DNA from: Sphingobium sp. V4
GTDB lineage: Bacteria > Pseudomonadota > Alphaproteobacteria > Sphingomonadales > Sphingomonadaceae
Direction of reading: 5' to 3'
Length of the DNA stretch: 64,000 nucleotides
Assembly (NCBI RefSeq): GCF_029590555.1
Contig: NZ_CP081001.1
Coordinates: 1,674,001 to 1,738,000 of the forward strand
The notes beneath the pieces were generated by a model. That model did no database searches and was not told the DNA's origin. It saw only the letters and a program-made list of their open reading frames with translations. Both the position numbers and the translations under genes were made by a program. Positions 26,933 to 35,613 of this stretch are shown piece after piece. How positions within the stretch are numbered: the stretch's first letter is position 1; each line of letters begins with the position of its first letter.

Positions 26933-28335
26933 GCCGCCTGATCGTCATTTCCAACCGGGTCAGCCGCCCCAGCAAGACCGGCAACCAGGGTGGCCTGGCC
27001 GTCGCCCTGTCGCAGGCGCTACGCGAGAGCCGCGGCATCTGGGTCGGCTGGTCGGGGGAGATCACGGACAATTTTACCGGCCATATCGGCTTCGCCGAGG
27101 ATGAAGGGGTCAAGACCGCGACGATCGACCTGGAAGAACAGGATGTTGACGAATATTATAACGGCTACGCCAACAAGACACTCTGGCCGCTGTTCCATTT
27201 CCGCATCGACCTGGCCGAATATGCGCGCGATTTCGAGGGGGGCTATAATCGCGTCAACCAGCGGTTCGCCGACACGGCGATGCCGCTGATCGAGCCGGAA
27301 GACATCATCTGGGTGCATGATTATCACATGATCCCGCTGGGCCAGATGCTGCGCGACCGTGGACTGAACAACCGGATGGGCTTTTTCCTTCACATTCCAT
27401 GGCCGCCCACCCGCCTGCTGGTGTCGTTGCCCCATCATACCAAGCTGGTCAGCACGCTGTTCGCCTATGACGTGATCGGCTTCCATACCGAGGAATGGCT
27501 CGAATCCTTCCGCCACTATGTCGAAAAGGAGATGGGCGGGACGGTGGATGGCGATTTTGTCACGGTCGGTGACCGGACGATCCAGGCCGTCGCCTGCCCG
27601 ATCGGTATCAACGCCAGGGAATTTGCAGAAGCGGCGGTAAGCGAGGATGCGGGCGACATGGTCGAACTGCTCCGCGCCTCGCTTCAGGACCGGGCGATGA
27701 TCGTGGGCGTCGACCGGCTCGACTATAGCAAGGGGCTGGAGGAGAGGTTCAACGGCTATGCCCGTTTCCTAAAGGACCATCCCGAACATCACCGCAAGGT
27801 GCTGCTGACCCAGATCGCCCCCCCTTCGCGCGGGGAAGTTGAGAGCTATCAACAGATCCGCGCGACACTCGATTCGCTCGCGGGAAGGCTCAATGGCGAG
27901 TATAGCGATGTGGACTGGACCCCTATCCGCTATGTCAACCAGGGCTATCCCCGCGACAAGCTGGCCGGTATCTACCGAGCTGCGAAGATCGGCCTGGTGA
28001 CGCCGCTGCGCGACGGGATGAACCTGGTCGCCAAGGAATATGTGGCGGCGCAAAACCCCGACGATCCCGGCGTGCTGATCCTGTCGCGGTTCGCTGGGGC
28101 GGCGATGCAGCTGAAGGACGCGCTGCTGATCAACCCATATAGCCCGGAAGAAATGTCCGACGCGATCAATCGCGCGCTGGCGATGCCGCTGGACGAACGC
28201 AAGCGGCGCTGGCGTGCGATGATGGACAGCGTCGAAGGGCAGGACATCAGCTGGTGGCGACAATGCTTTACCGGCCGGCTGATGGCGGTGGAGCGCCCCG
28301 CCATGCGGGCAGAGGCCGAAGTCGAGGCGGGTTGA
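26929..28335 (+). CDS. otsA: Trehalose-6-phosphate synthase
   Basis: Retaining GT20 enzyme joining UDP-glucose (or ADP-/GDP-glucose) and glucose-6-phosphate to trehalose-6-phosphate. Family marks: SRLIVISNRVSRP, the GNQGGLAVAL glycine loop, IWVHDYHMIPLG, the substrate-binding GVDRLDYSKGLEERF, and LVTPLRDGMNLVAKEYVAAQ with the EX7E region. 468 residues, full length. The start ATG overlaps the GH15 stop, so the three genes are translated as one unit for osmotic or stress protection. Confidence 0.96.
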   Translation: MSRLIVISNRVSRPSKTGNQGGLAVALSQALRESRGIWVGWSGEITDNFTGHIGFAEDEGVKTATIDLEEQDVDEYYNGYANKTLWPLFHFRIDLAEYARDFEGGYNRVNQRFADTAMPLIEPEDIIWVHDYHMIPLGQMLRDRGLNNRMGFFLHIPWPPTRLLVSLPHHTKLVSTLFAYDVIGFHTEEWLESFRHYVEKEMGGTVDGDFVTVGDRTIQAVACPIGINAREFAEAAVSEDAGDMVELLRASLQDRAMIVGVDRLDYSKGLEERFNGYARFLKDHPEHHRKVLLTQIAPPSRGEVESYQQIRATLDSLAGRLNGEYSDVDWTPIRYVNQGYPRDKLAGIYRAAKIGLVTPLRDGMNLVAKEYVAAQNPDDPGVLILSRFAGAAMQLKDALLINPYSPEEMSDAINRALAMPLDERKRRWRAMMDSVEGQDISWWRQCFTGRLMAVERPAMRAEAEVEAG

Positions 28336-28366
28336 GCGAAGGCCCGTCCGCCGCTACGCCAGCCCG

Positions 28367-28501
28367 ATGCACATTGACGACGAAGACGAACCGCGCGGGC
28401 TGTGGCCCGCCATCCGCGCCCGATCCGGCGTGATATTGGGGGCCATCGGCCTTGCCGCCTGGATCGCCATGGTCTGGTTCATGTTCGGGGACGTCCTATA
28501 G
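28367..28501 (+). CDS. Small single-helix membrane protein
   Basis: A 44-residue ORF: an acidic start MHIDDEDEPRGLWPAIRARS, then a clean transmembrane helix (GVILGAIGLAAWIAMVWFMF) and GDVL at the end. It lies 31 bp behind otsA and just before the convergent wzc stop. The ribosome-binding site is weak. The acidic/basic flanks and sharp hydrophobic block look like a real small membrane protein that sphingomonad annotations often miss; I know no function. Confidence 0.55.
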   Translation: MHIDDEDEPRGLWPAIRARSGVILGAIGLAAWIAMVWFMFGDVL

Positions 28502-28518
28502 GGCGGGCCAAAGGCTTC

Positions 28519-30651
28519 CTAACCGCCCCGATGATAGTCATATTCAAAGGCGCGTCCCTGCTGCTTGGTCAGGATGGCGCCGATGATGACGCCTCCCGCG
28601 CGGCGCAACCGATCGACCGAGACGCGGAGACCGCCATGATGGTTGCGGCCCCATTCTACGACCATCAAGCTCGCCTGCACGCGCGCGCCCAGAAGGGGCG
28701 TATCGCCCAGCCCTAGGATCGGCGGCGCGTCGATCAGGATCGTGTCATAATCGTCTCGCACCGCCGCCAGCAGATCGTCGAGCGCCGGCGTGGCCAGCAG
28801 TTCGGCCGGATTGGGCGGCACCGCGCCGCACGGCAGCAGCGCCAGGCGCTCGACGCCGGTCGGGATGATCGCGTCGGCCGCCCTCGCCTGCCCTGTCAGC
28901 ACTTCGCTGATGCCCTTGCCGGGCGCGACGCGGAAGAGCGCGTGCTGCACCGGCCGGCGCATGTCGCCATCGATGACCAGCACGGTCTTGCCGAGACCCG
29001 CCAGCGCACGCGCCAAGGCATTGAGCGTCAAGGACTTGCCTTCCCCTTCCTGCGCACTGGTGACGAGGATGGAGCGCGGCAAGCCGCCTGCGGACGCCAG
29101 CAACAGCGAACGCGCGATGGGCGTGAAGATTTCGGGCGGCTGCGGATTATCCCCCGTCACAGGCACCGCACCCAGCAGCGGCAGGCCCACCCGTTCGGCC
29201 AGCGTGTCCGCGGACGTCACCGCATCGTCGAATATATGCCGCGCCGCCACCAGCAACAGCCCCAGCGCCAGCCCGCCGAGCGCAGCAAGAAGCAGCGTTT
29301 CGCCGATCTTGGGCGAGAAAGGGTGCGCCGGCACGGCCGCCCGGTCCAGCGGCTGAATACGGCCGGCCTGGAAGCCCGCCTGCGACGCCATGTCGCGATA
29401 GCGTTGCAACAGGCTGTCATGCAGCATCCGATAGGTGTCGACCGACCTTTCATAGATGCTGAGTTGCACATCGCGTCCGCGCGCGGCCTGGGCATCGCGC
29501 TCCAGCCCCGCGATCTCGGTCGCGATCTGCTTCTCGCCATGGACGGCGACGTCATATTGCTCCTTGAGCGATGCACGGATGCGGTTCGCCATTTCCGTCG
29601 CCTGATCGTCCAAAGCCGCGAGCCTGGCGCGCGCCTCGCGCATTTCCGGGTGCGCGTCCTTGCGAAATTGCCGTTCCTCGACCAGCGCGGCGCGCGCTTG
29701 CGCCCGCTCCGCCATCAATTGCTGCATGGCGCCGTTGTTGAGCACCTCCGGCAGCGTCTCGACACTGGCGCGTCTCGCGCTTTCCCAGCGCTTCTGCGCG
29801 GCGATCCGTTCCGACACCGCCTGCGCGCGATAGCCGTTGAGCTGCGCCAGCCGGGTCTCGATCGACCCTTCCGATGGCGCGAACTTCGGTTCGGGCGACC
29901 GGGGCTTGCCCGCTTCCTGCGCGCCCTTATCCGGCTCGACAGGCGCTCCTCCGGTCCGGGCGGCATAAATGGCCAATTCTCGCTCCGCGCGCGAAAGGTC
30001 GCGCCGAGCGCCGTCCAGTTCACCCAGCAGGAAGCGCCGCGCCTGCACGCCCGATTCGAAGCCACGTTTGAGGTCCGACCGGATCAGGCTGTCGGCATAG
30101 CTGTTGGCGACCCGCGCCGACAGCACCGGGTCGGCGCTGACGAAGCTGATCCGGATGATCCGCGACTTGCCGGGCAGTTCCACCTCCAGATTCCGGCGCA
30201 GCAGGGCAACGACCCGCTCCTGCTCGACCTGCCGCTGGCTGAGGCCGGCCGAACCTTCCTTGGGCCGGCTGACGCCCATCCCCTCGAAAAAGGTCGGCGT
30301 GCCGACCAGTGCCAGGTCGCGCACCACCTCTTCGGCCAGCGCGCGGCTGCGCAGCACTTCCAATTCGGTCTGCATGACCGTTTCCGTGTCGTCGGTCATC
30401 GATCGCGCCGCGCCCGCGCCGGCGGCGCCGGCGGGCACGTCCTCCACTTCGACCGAAGCCGTGGCGCGATAGTCCGGCGTCGACAGCAGGATGTAGAGCA
30501 ACGCCGCCAGCAGGCACAGCGCCATGGTGACGAACAGGATCACGCGGTGCCGACGCAGCACCGTCCAGTAGGTGCGCGCGGCGCTCGCCAACCGGGCGCC
30601 AATGCCTTCCACTTCCGGGCTGTCCACAGGATCGATCCGGGTCGCGACCAT
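28519..30651 (-). CDS. Wzc-type polysaccharide co-polymerase with tyrosine autokinase domain
   Basis: Inner-membrane protein controlling exopolysaccharide polymerisation and export, 710 residues. The N-terminal Wzz domain has its first helix at VILFVTMALCLLAALLYILL, a long periplasmic coiled coil (about 195-420), and a second helix near ETLLLAALGGLALGLLL. The cytoplasmic BY-kinase domain has Walker A TSAQEGEGKSLT, Walker A' VLVIDGDMRRP and Walker B ILIDAPP. The C-terminal tyrosine cluster is very short (FEYDYHRGG) compared with E. coli Wzc. The ATG at 30651 has GGAG upstream and overlaps the wza-like stop by one base. Confidence 0.93.
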   Translation of the reverse strand: MVATRIDPVDSPEVEGIGARLASAARTYWTVLRRHRVILFVTMALCLLAALLYILLSTPDYRATASVEVEDVPAGAAGAGAARSMTDDTETVMQTELEVLRSRALAEEVVRDLALVGTPTFFEGMGVSRPKEGSAGLSQRQVEQERVVALLRRNLEVELPGKSRIIRISFVSADPVLSARVANSYADSLIRSDLKRGFESGVQARRFLLGELDGARRDLSRAERELAIYAARTGGAPVEPDKGAQEAGKPRSPEPKFAPSEGSIETRLAQLNGYRAQAVSERIAAQKRWESARRASVETLPEVLNNGAMQQLMAERAQARAALVEERQFRKDAHPEMREARARLAALDDQATEMANRIRASLKEQYDVAVHGEKQIATEIAGLERDAQAARGRDVQLSIYERSVDTYRMLHDSLLQRYRDMASQAGFQAGRIQPLDRAAVPAHPFSPKIGETLLLAALGGLALGLLLVAARHIFDDAVTSADTLAERVGLPLLGAVPVTGDNPQPPEIFTPIARSLLLASAGGLPRSILVTSAQEGEGKSLTLNALARALAGLGKTVLVIDGDMRRPVQHALFRVAPGKGISEVLTGQARAADAIIPTGVERLALLPCGAVPPNPAELLATPALDDLLAAVRDDYDTILIDAPPILGLGDTPLLGARVQASLMVVEWGRNHHGGLRVSVDRLRRAGGVIIGAILTKQQGRAFEYDYHRGG

Positions 30652-31355
30652 CAACGATCTCCATCCAGCGCGATGAAGCCCGCAGCGATGGCCGGAACCG
30701 CGATCAGCGCGCCGCCCAATATCGCCTTGGCGCGCGACAGGCCGACGATCAACTGGTCGCCGGGCAGAATTTCGGGATCGGGCGCTTCGCCCTTTCGGAT
30801 GGCGGCAAGATCGAACATCGCGGCCCGCCGCTCCCCATCCATGCGGCGCACGACCACGACCTGACCGAGGCTCGCCAGCCGGGTCGGTCCCTTGGCCAAT
30901 GCTACTGCCTGGGACAGGGTCAATCGTCCCTCGATCGGATAGAGGCCGGGTTCCCGCACCTCACCGTCCAGCGTAATGCGACGACCCACCGCCTTCTTCA
31001 CGAACAAGGTCACCTGGGGCGACACCAGATAGCGCTCACCCAACCGCCCGGCGATGACGTCGGCGGCCTCACCGGCGGTCAGGCCCGCGACCGGCACGTC
31101 GCCGATCAGCGGCATACGGACCATGCCAGCAGCCGTCACCTGTGCATCCTCCAGCGACAGGCCCGGCTCATGATAGACCTGGATGCGCAGCACGTCCTCG
31201 GGCGACAGGCGATAATCCATGCCCACGGCCGGCGGCGGCGGCACGATAGCATAGGCCGCCTCCCCCGCAGGCGCATCCTCCACGGTCGCGCAGCCCGTCA
31301 GACCCGGCAAGAGCAGGGCGGCCATCCAAAGTCGCGGCGAGCGCCAGCGCCTCAT
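30651..31355 (-). CDS. Wza-type outer-membrane polysaccharide export lipoprotein
   Basis: Outer-membrane auxiliary (OPX) protein forming the exit channel. The signal peptide ends in a lipobox, LPGLTGC, so the mature protein is lipid-anchored at Cys22. The Poly_export domain follows (YRLSPEDVLRIQVYHEPGLS, GMVRMPLIGDVPVAGLTAGE), then an SLBB domain (ITLDGEVREPGLYPIEG). The C-terminal hydrophobic stretch ILGGALIAVPAIAAGFIAL could be the membrane-spanning helix. 234 residues, short relative to Wza. It is coupled to the downstream wzc-like gene by TGATG. Confidence 0.92.
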   Translation of the reverse strand: MRRWRSPRLWMAALLLPGLTGCATVEDAPAGEAAYAIVPPPPAVGMDYRLSPEDVLRIQVYHEPGLSLEDAQVTAAGMVRMPLIGDVPVAGLTAGEAADVIAGRLGERYLVSPQVTLFVKKAVGRRITLDGEVREPGLYPIEGRLTLSQAVALAKGPTRLASLGQVVVVRRMDGERRAAMFDLAAIRKGEAPDPEILPGDQLIVGLSRAKAILGGALIAVPAIAAGFIALDGDR

Positions 31356-31478
31356 GCCTCATGTCCCCCTCTGGCGATTGATCCATGGCGCGGACAGGCG
31401 CCGTTGGATCCGGGGGTTAACGACGGGACAGGGCGATGGCAACTGTCGGCGCGACGGGGCGCGCCGCCACACTGACGG

Positions 31479-32789
31479 TCAGACGGCGATGCGGTCCGGT
31501 GCGGGCGCGATCCGGTGAGGCTGGTCGGGCCGACGGGGCTGATCGGGCCAGATGCCCCGCGTGTCATAGACCGCCTTGCCGGCGCGCTCGTCCACCGGGA
31601 CCGATTTGAACATGTCATGATCGACCAGAATGACGAACACGCCACATTGTTCCAGAGCCGTATCGAGATCGATCAGTTCGGCCCCCGTCCCGGCAAACTC
31701 CATGGGCAGCGACTGCGCATAGGGTTCGACCAGCTTGATGCGGCGCCCATAGCGACGGGCGAGGCGCGCGGCGACCTTCACCGCCGGACTTTCGCGGAAA
31801 TCGTCGATATTCGCCTTGAAGGCAAGACCGAGGCAGGCGACGTCCTCGCCCGCGAAGTCATCGATCATGTCCGACGCTCTGGCGACCACATGATCCGTCT
31901 TGCCATCATTCACCTCGCGCGCTGTGCGGATGATTCGGGCATTTTCGGGATCGCCATGGACGATGAACCAGGGATCGACGGCGATGCAGTGGCCACCGAC
32001 ACCGGGGCCGGGATTGAGGATGTTGACGCGCGGATGCCGGTTGGCGAGGCGGATCACCTCCCACACGTCGATATCCATATTCTCCGCGATCACCGACAAT
32101 TCGTTGGCGAAGGCGATGTTGACGTCGCGGAAGCTGTTTTCGACCAGCTTCACCATTTCCGCTGCGCGGGCCGTGGTGGTGATGCAGGCGCCGCGCACGA
32201 ACTGGCGGTAGAAGCCCAGCGCCTTGCGCGCGCAACGCGGCGTGATCCCGCCGATACAGCGGTCATTGTCGATCAGTTCGACCAGGATGCGGCCCGGCAG
32301 AACCCGCTCCGGGCAATAGGCGATGGCGATGTCGCCCTGGGCGCCCTGCCCGGGCATTCTGAGGTCGGCGCGCAGCGAGCCGATCACGTCGCGCAGCGCC
32401 TCGGTCGTGCCGACCGGAGACGTGGATTCCAGGATCACCGTGTCCCCGGGCTTCAGCACCGGCGCGATGGTCCGTGCCGCCTTCAGGACATAGGAGATGT
32501 CCGGCGCGCGATCTTCCGCCACCGGGGTCGGGACAGCAATGATGAAGACGTCGCTTTGCTCGACGTCCAGGCTGGCGCGCAGATGGCCCCGCGCGACCAC
32601 GCCCTGAACCAGGCCGTCAAGATCGACTTCCTCGATATGGACTCGGCCCGAATTGACTGTTTCGACCACATGGGCCGACACGTCCACGCCCACTACCTGG
32701 CATCCCCCGCGCGCGATCAGAGCGGCGGTCGGCAGGCCGATATAGCCAAGGCCGATGACGGAAACCTTCTGCTTGGTGTCGACGGGCAT
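31479..32789 (-). CDS. wecC: UDP-N-acetyl-D-mannosamine dehydrogenase
   Basis: Oxidises UDP-ManNAc at C6 to UDP-ManNAcA with 2 NAD+. Rossmann start VSVIGLGYIGLPTAALIA, the linker motif YCPERVLPGRILVELIDNDR and the active-site Cys in GPGVGGHCIAVDPWF match WecC closely; FKANIDDFRESPA is in the C-terminal UDP-binding domain. 436 residues with a Pro-rich, His-containing tail of about 20 residues. It follows wecB by 78 bp, so the pair converts UDP-GlcNAc to UDP-ManNAcA for the exopolysaccharide. Confidence 0.94.
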   Translation of the reverse strand: MPVDTKQKVSVIGLGYIGLPTAALIARGGCQVVGVDVSAHVVETVNSGRVHIEEVDLDGLVQGVVARGHLRASLDVEQSDVFIIAVPTPVAEDRAPDISYVLKAARTIAPVLKPGDTVILESTSPVGTTEALRDVIGSLRADLRMPGQGAQGDIAIAYCPERVLPGRILVELIDNDRCIGGITPRCARKALGFYRQFVRGACITTTARAAEMVKLVENSFRDVNIAFANELSVIAENMDIDVWEVIRLANRHPRVNILNPGPGVGGHCIAVDPWFIVHGDPENARIIRTAREVNDGKTDHVVARASDMIDDFAGEDVACLGLAFKANIDDFRESPAVKVAARLARRYGRRIKLVEPYAQSLPMEFAGTGAELIDLDTALEQCGVFVILVDHDMFKSVPVDERAGKAVYDTRGIWPDQPRRPDQPHRIAPAPDRIAV

Positions 32790-32867
32790 GGGGCAGGCAA
32801 TCCTTTGGGCCGGTTCGATTTGGCTGCCCTTCTGCGCGGAAATGCTGAAGATTTCGGTAATGAGACG

Positions 32868-34001
32868 TCAGGCGGCGCGTACCGCGGGTTTCACCATGGC
32901 CATCACCGCCGCAATCCGTTCCGCCGCCTTCCCATCGCCGAAGGGGTTGTGCGCGCGCGCCATCGCCTGATAGGCGTCTTCGTCATCGAGCAAGGCCAAC
33001 ACCGCGCGCACGATGCGCTCCCGGTCTGCCCCGACCAGCTTGGCTGTGCCCGCTTCGACGCCTTCGGGGCGCTCGGTCGTCTCGCGCATCACCAGCACCG
33101 GCTTGCCGAGCGAGGGCGCTTCCTCCTGCACGCCGCCGCTGTCGGTCAATACGAGATGGCAGAGGTCGAGCAGCCGGACGAAATGCGGATAGTCGAGCGG
33201 CTCGATCATCGCGACATTGGGAAGGCCGCCGAGCACGGCGTCCATCACCGGGCGGACATTGGGGTTGGGATGGACGGGGAAGATCACGGCCACGTCGGGC
33301 CGCGCGGCGATGTCCGCGATCGAGCGGGCGATCGCTTCCATCCCGCCACCGAAATTCTCGCGCCGGTGGCTGGTGACGGCGACGATCCGTTTACCCGCGA
33401 AGCGCGCAGCAAGATCGTCCAGTCCGCTCGCCAGGGACGGCTCCGCCAGTACCCGCGCGCGAGTCGCCAGCAGCGCGTCGATCACGGTGTTACCGGTGAT
33501 GTGGATACTCGCAGGGTCGCGATTTTCGGCTCGCAGCGCATCCGCGGCCGCCTGAGTCGGCGCGAAGTTCATATCGGCGATGCAGGCGACCACGCGGCGA
33601 TTCACCTCCTCCGGCCAAGGGTGATGGATGTCGCCGCTGCGCAGCCCTGCCTCGACATGGGCAACCGGAATCTTGCGATAATAGGCGGCAAGACTGGCCA
33701 CCATGGTCGTGAGCGTATCGCCATGAACGACCACCCGGTCGGGTCTCTCGGCATCGAAAGCCTTGCCCAGTTCGACGATCAACCGGGCCGTCAGCCCGTC
33801 CAGGGTCTGGTTGGGGAGCATCACGTCCAGATCGATGTCAGGCGTTATGCCCGCTATCTCCAGCACCTGATCCAGTAGGTTGCGATGCTGCGCAGTGACG
33901 ATGACGCGGGTTTGCACGCCCTGCCTGGCCCGCAGCGCATGGACCACCGGAAACATCTTGATCGCTTCGGGCCTCGTCCCGAACACAATGGCAATCTTCA
34001 C
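32868..34001 (-). CDS. wecB: UDP-N-acetylglucosamine 2-epimerase (non-hydrolysing)
   Basis: Interconverts UDP-GlcNAc and UDP-ManNAc. The 377-residue GT-B-like fold shows FGTRPEAIKMFPVVHAL at the start, VVHGDTLTTMVASLAA, HVEAGLRSGDIHHPWPEE with catalytic Asp/Glu residues, TSHRRENFGGG and LTDSGGVQEEAPSLGKPVL. It starts at an ATG at 34001 with GGAAG upstream. First gene of the minus-strand wecB-wecC-wza-wzc unit, with a divergent promoter region shared with ugd. Confidence 0.95.
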   Translation of the reverse strand: MKIAIVFGTRPEAIKMFPVVHALRARQGVQTRVIVTAQHRNLLDQVLEIAGITPDIDLDVMLPNQTLDGLTARLIVELGKAFDAERPDRVVVHGDTLTTMVASLAAYYRKIPVAHVEAGLRSGDIHHPWPEEVNRRVVACIADMNFAPTQAAADALRAENRDPASIHITGNTVIDALLATRARVLAEPSLASGLDDLAARFAGKRIVAVTSHRRENFGGGMEAIARSIADIAARPDVAVIFPVHPNPNVRPVMDAVLGGLPNVAMIEPLDYPHFVRLLDLCHLVLTDSGGVQEEAPSLGKPVLVMRETTERPEGVEAGTAKLVGADRERIVRAVLALLDDEDAYQAMARAHNPFGDGKAAERIAAVMAMVKPAVRAA

Positions 34002-34080
34002 GGCTCTTCCTTCTGCCTGCCCCTACGCTCCACCTGTCGCAGAAATTGGTATACAGCCCCTGAATCGCTTGCGCATTTTC

Positions 34081-34097
34081 TCGCTGCATTGCAGCGA
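34081..34097. promoter_or_regulatory. Perfect 17-bp palindrome between wecB and ugd
   Basis: TCGCTGCA-T-TGCAGCGA, two 8-bp arms around one base, near the middle of the 167-bp divergent intergenic region. Its symmetry and position suggest an operator that could control both exopolysaccharide-precursor units at once. The binding protein is unknown. Confidence 0.6.
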
Positions 34098-34168
34098 ACC
34101 AAATTGTGCAGAGGTTTTCCTGAAGCCATGCTACATCATATTCTTTCTTTGCGGAGCCAGAGCACCTC

Positions 34169-35482
34169 ATGAAAATCACCATGATCGGCACAGGTTATGT
34201 GGGCCTTGTGTCGGGAGCCTGTTTTGCGGATTTCGGGCATGACGTCGTGTGCGTCGACAAGGATGCGGGCAAGATCGCGGCGATCGAATCCGGGCGGATG
34301 CCGATCTTCGAGCCGGGCCTGGACCAGTTGGTCGGCGGCAATGCGGCGGCCGGGCGGCTGACCTTCACCACCGATCTGGCAGCAGGGGTCAAGGGCGCGG
34401 ACGCGATCTTCATCGCGGTCGGCACGCCCTCGCGCCGAGGCGACGGCCATGCGGACCTGAGCTATGTCTATGCTGCGGCGCGGGAGATCGTCGAGGCGCT
34501 GGACGGGCCGGCGGTGATCGTCACCAAGTCGACCGTGCCCGTGGGCACCGGCGACGAAGTCGAGCGGATCGCACGCGACCTGCGCCCGGACCTCGACATC
34601 CAGGTCGTCTCCAACCCCGAATTCCTGCGCGAAGGCGCCGCCATCGGCGACTTCAAGCGGCCCGACCGCGTCGTCGTGGGCACCACCGGATCGGAGCGCG
34701 CCATCGCGGTCATGAGCCAGATCTACCGGCCGCTCAACCTCAACCAGGCACCGCTCATGTTCACCGGCCGTCGCACCGCCGAACTGATCAAATATGCCGC
34801 CAACGCCTTCCTGGCGACCAAGATCACCTTCATCAACGAGATGGCGGACCTGTGCGAGGCGGTCGGCGCCGAGGTGCAGGACGTGTCGCGCGGCATCGGC
34901 CTCGACAACCGCATCGGTTCCAAGTTCCTGCACGCAGGGCCGGGCTATGGCGGCTCCTGCTTCCCCAAGGACACGCTGGCGCTGGTCAAGACCGGTCAGG
35001 ACCATGACGCGCCGATCCGCATCGTCGAGACGGTCGTGCAGGTCAACGACCTGCGCAAGCGGGCGATGGGCCGCAAGATCGTCAAGGCGCTGGGCGGCGA
35101 TGCGCGCGGCAAGACGGTCGCGCTGCTCGGCCTCACCTTCAAGCCCAATACCGACGACATGCGCGACGCCCCCAGCATCGCCATCGTCCAGGCGCTCGAG
35201 GATGCCGGCGCGAAGATCGTCGCCTATGATCCCGAAGGCATGGAGGTCGCCGCCCCGATGATGCCCGGCGTCACGATGGCAAAGGACGCCTATGAAGCCG
35301 CGAAGGGCGCCGACGCCCTCGTCCTCGTCACCGAATGGGACATCTTCCGCGCCCTCGACCTCAAGCGCCTCGCCGCCTCCATGACCGGCAACGCCCTCGT
35401 CGACCTGCGCAACATCTACCCCCTCGCCGAAGCGGCCGATGCAGGCTTCTCCCTGTCCCGCGTCGGTAGCGCGGGGCATTGA
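34169..35482 (+). CDS. ugd: UDP-glucose 6-dehydrogenase
   Basis: Oxidises UDP-glucose to UDP-glucuronate. MKITMIGTGYVGLVSGACFA is the Rossmann start, TKSTVPVGTGDEVE, NPEFLREGAAIGDF and the catalytic Cys in GGSCFPKDTLAL follow, with TFKPNTDDMRDAPS in the C-terminal domain. 437 residues. The ATG at 34169 is chosen because the family start MKI matches; an upstream in-frame start at 34136 would be non-homologous. It provides glucuronate for an acidic exopolysaccharide, as in sphingans. Confidence 0.96.
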   Translation: MKITMIGTGYVGLVSGACFADFGHDVVCVDKDAGKIAAIESGRMPIFEPGLDQLVGGNAAAGRLTFTTDLAAGVKGADAIFIAVGTPSRRGDGHADLSYVYAAAREIVEALDGPAVIVTKSTVPVGTGDEVERIARDLRPDLDIQVVSNPEFLREGAAIGDFKRPDRVVVGTTGSERAIAVMSQIYRPLNLNQAPLMFTGRRTAELIKYAANAFLATKITFINEMADLCEAVGAEVQDVSRGIGLDNRIGSKFLHAGPGYGGSCFPKDTLALVKTGQDHDAPIRIVETVVQVNDLRKRAMGRKIVKALGGDARGKTVALLGLTFKPNTDDMRDAPSIAIVQALEDAGAKIVAYDPEGMEVAAPMMPGVTMAKDAYEAAKGADALVLVTEWDIFRALDLKRLAASMTGNALVDLRNIYPLAEAADAGFSLSRVGSAGH

Positions 35483-35607
35483 TCTGGCCCTGGGAGGAAG
35501 GGCATGGTCATCACCGCGCCCTTCCTCGCATCCGTCACTGGATGATCGCAGCCCTGCTGCTGACCGGCATGATGATCGTCATGCCGGTTCTTTTCGCATT
35601 TATCTAA
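35479..35607 (+). CDS. Possible small membrane protein behind ugd
   Basis: A 42-codon ORF starting at a TTG that overlaps the ugd stop (TTGA): MIWPWEEGHGHHRALPRIRH, followed by one hydrophobic helix (MIAALLLTGMMIVMPVLFAF) and I. An ATG at 35542 would give only the helix. A 10-bp hairpin lies in its first half, so this may instead be the ugd transcript end. Coding status is doubtful. Confidence 0.3.
   Translation: MIWPWEEGHGHHRALPRIRHWMIAALLLTGMMIVMPVLFAFI
35494..35527 (+). terminator. Hairpin downstream of ugd
   Basis: GAGGAAGGGC pairs perfectly with GCCCTTCCTC over a 14-nt loop, 12 bp past the ugd stop. There is no T-tract after it, so it may stabilise the mRNA 3' end or support Rho-dependent termination rather than act as an intrinsic terminator. 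Confidence 0.4.
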
Positions 35608-35613
35608 AGCGGC

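Noticed and set aside
28942..30864. A 640-codon open frame on the plus strand
   Set aside because: It lies opposite the Wzc-type gene and shows only Gln/Arg/His-rich shadow composition.
31515..33878. A 787-codon open frame on the plus strand
   Set aside because: It runs opposite wecC and wecB, which match known families along their whole length. The frame is a GC-codon shadow with His/Arg/Asp-rich sequence.
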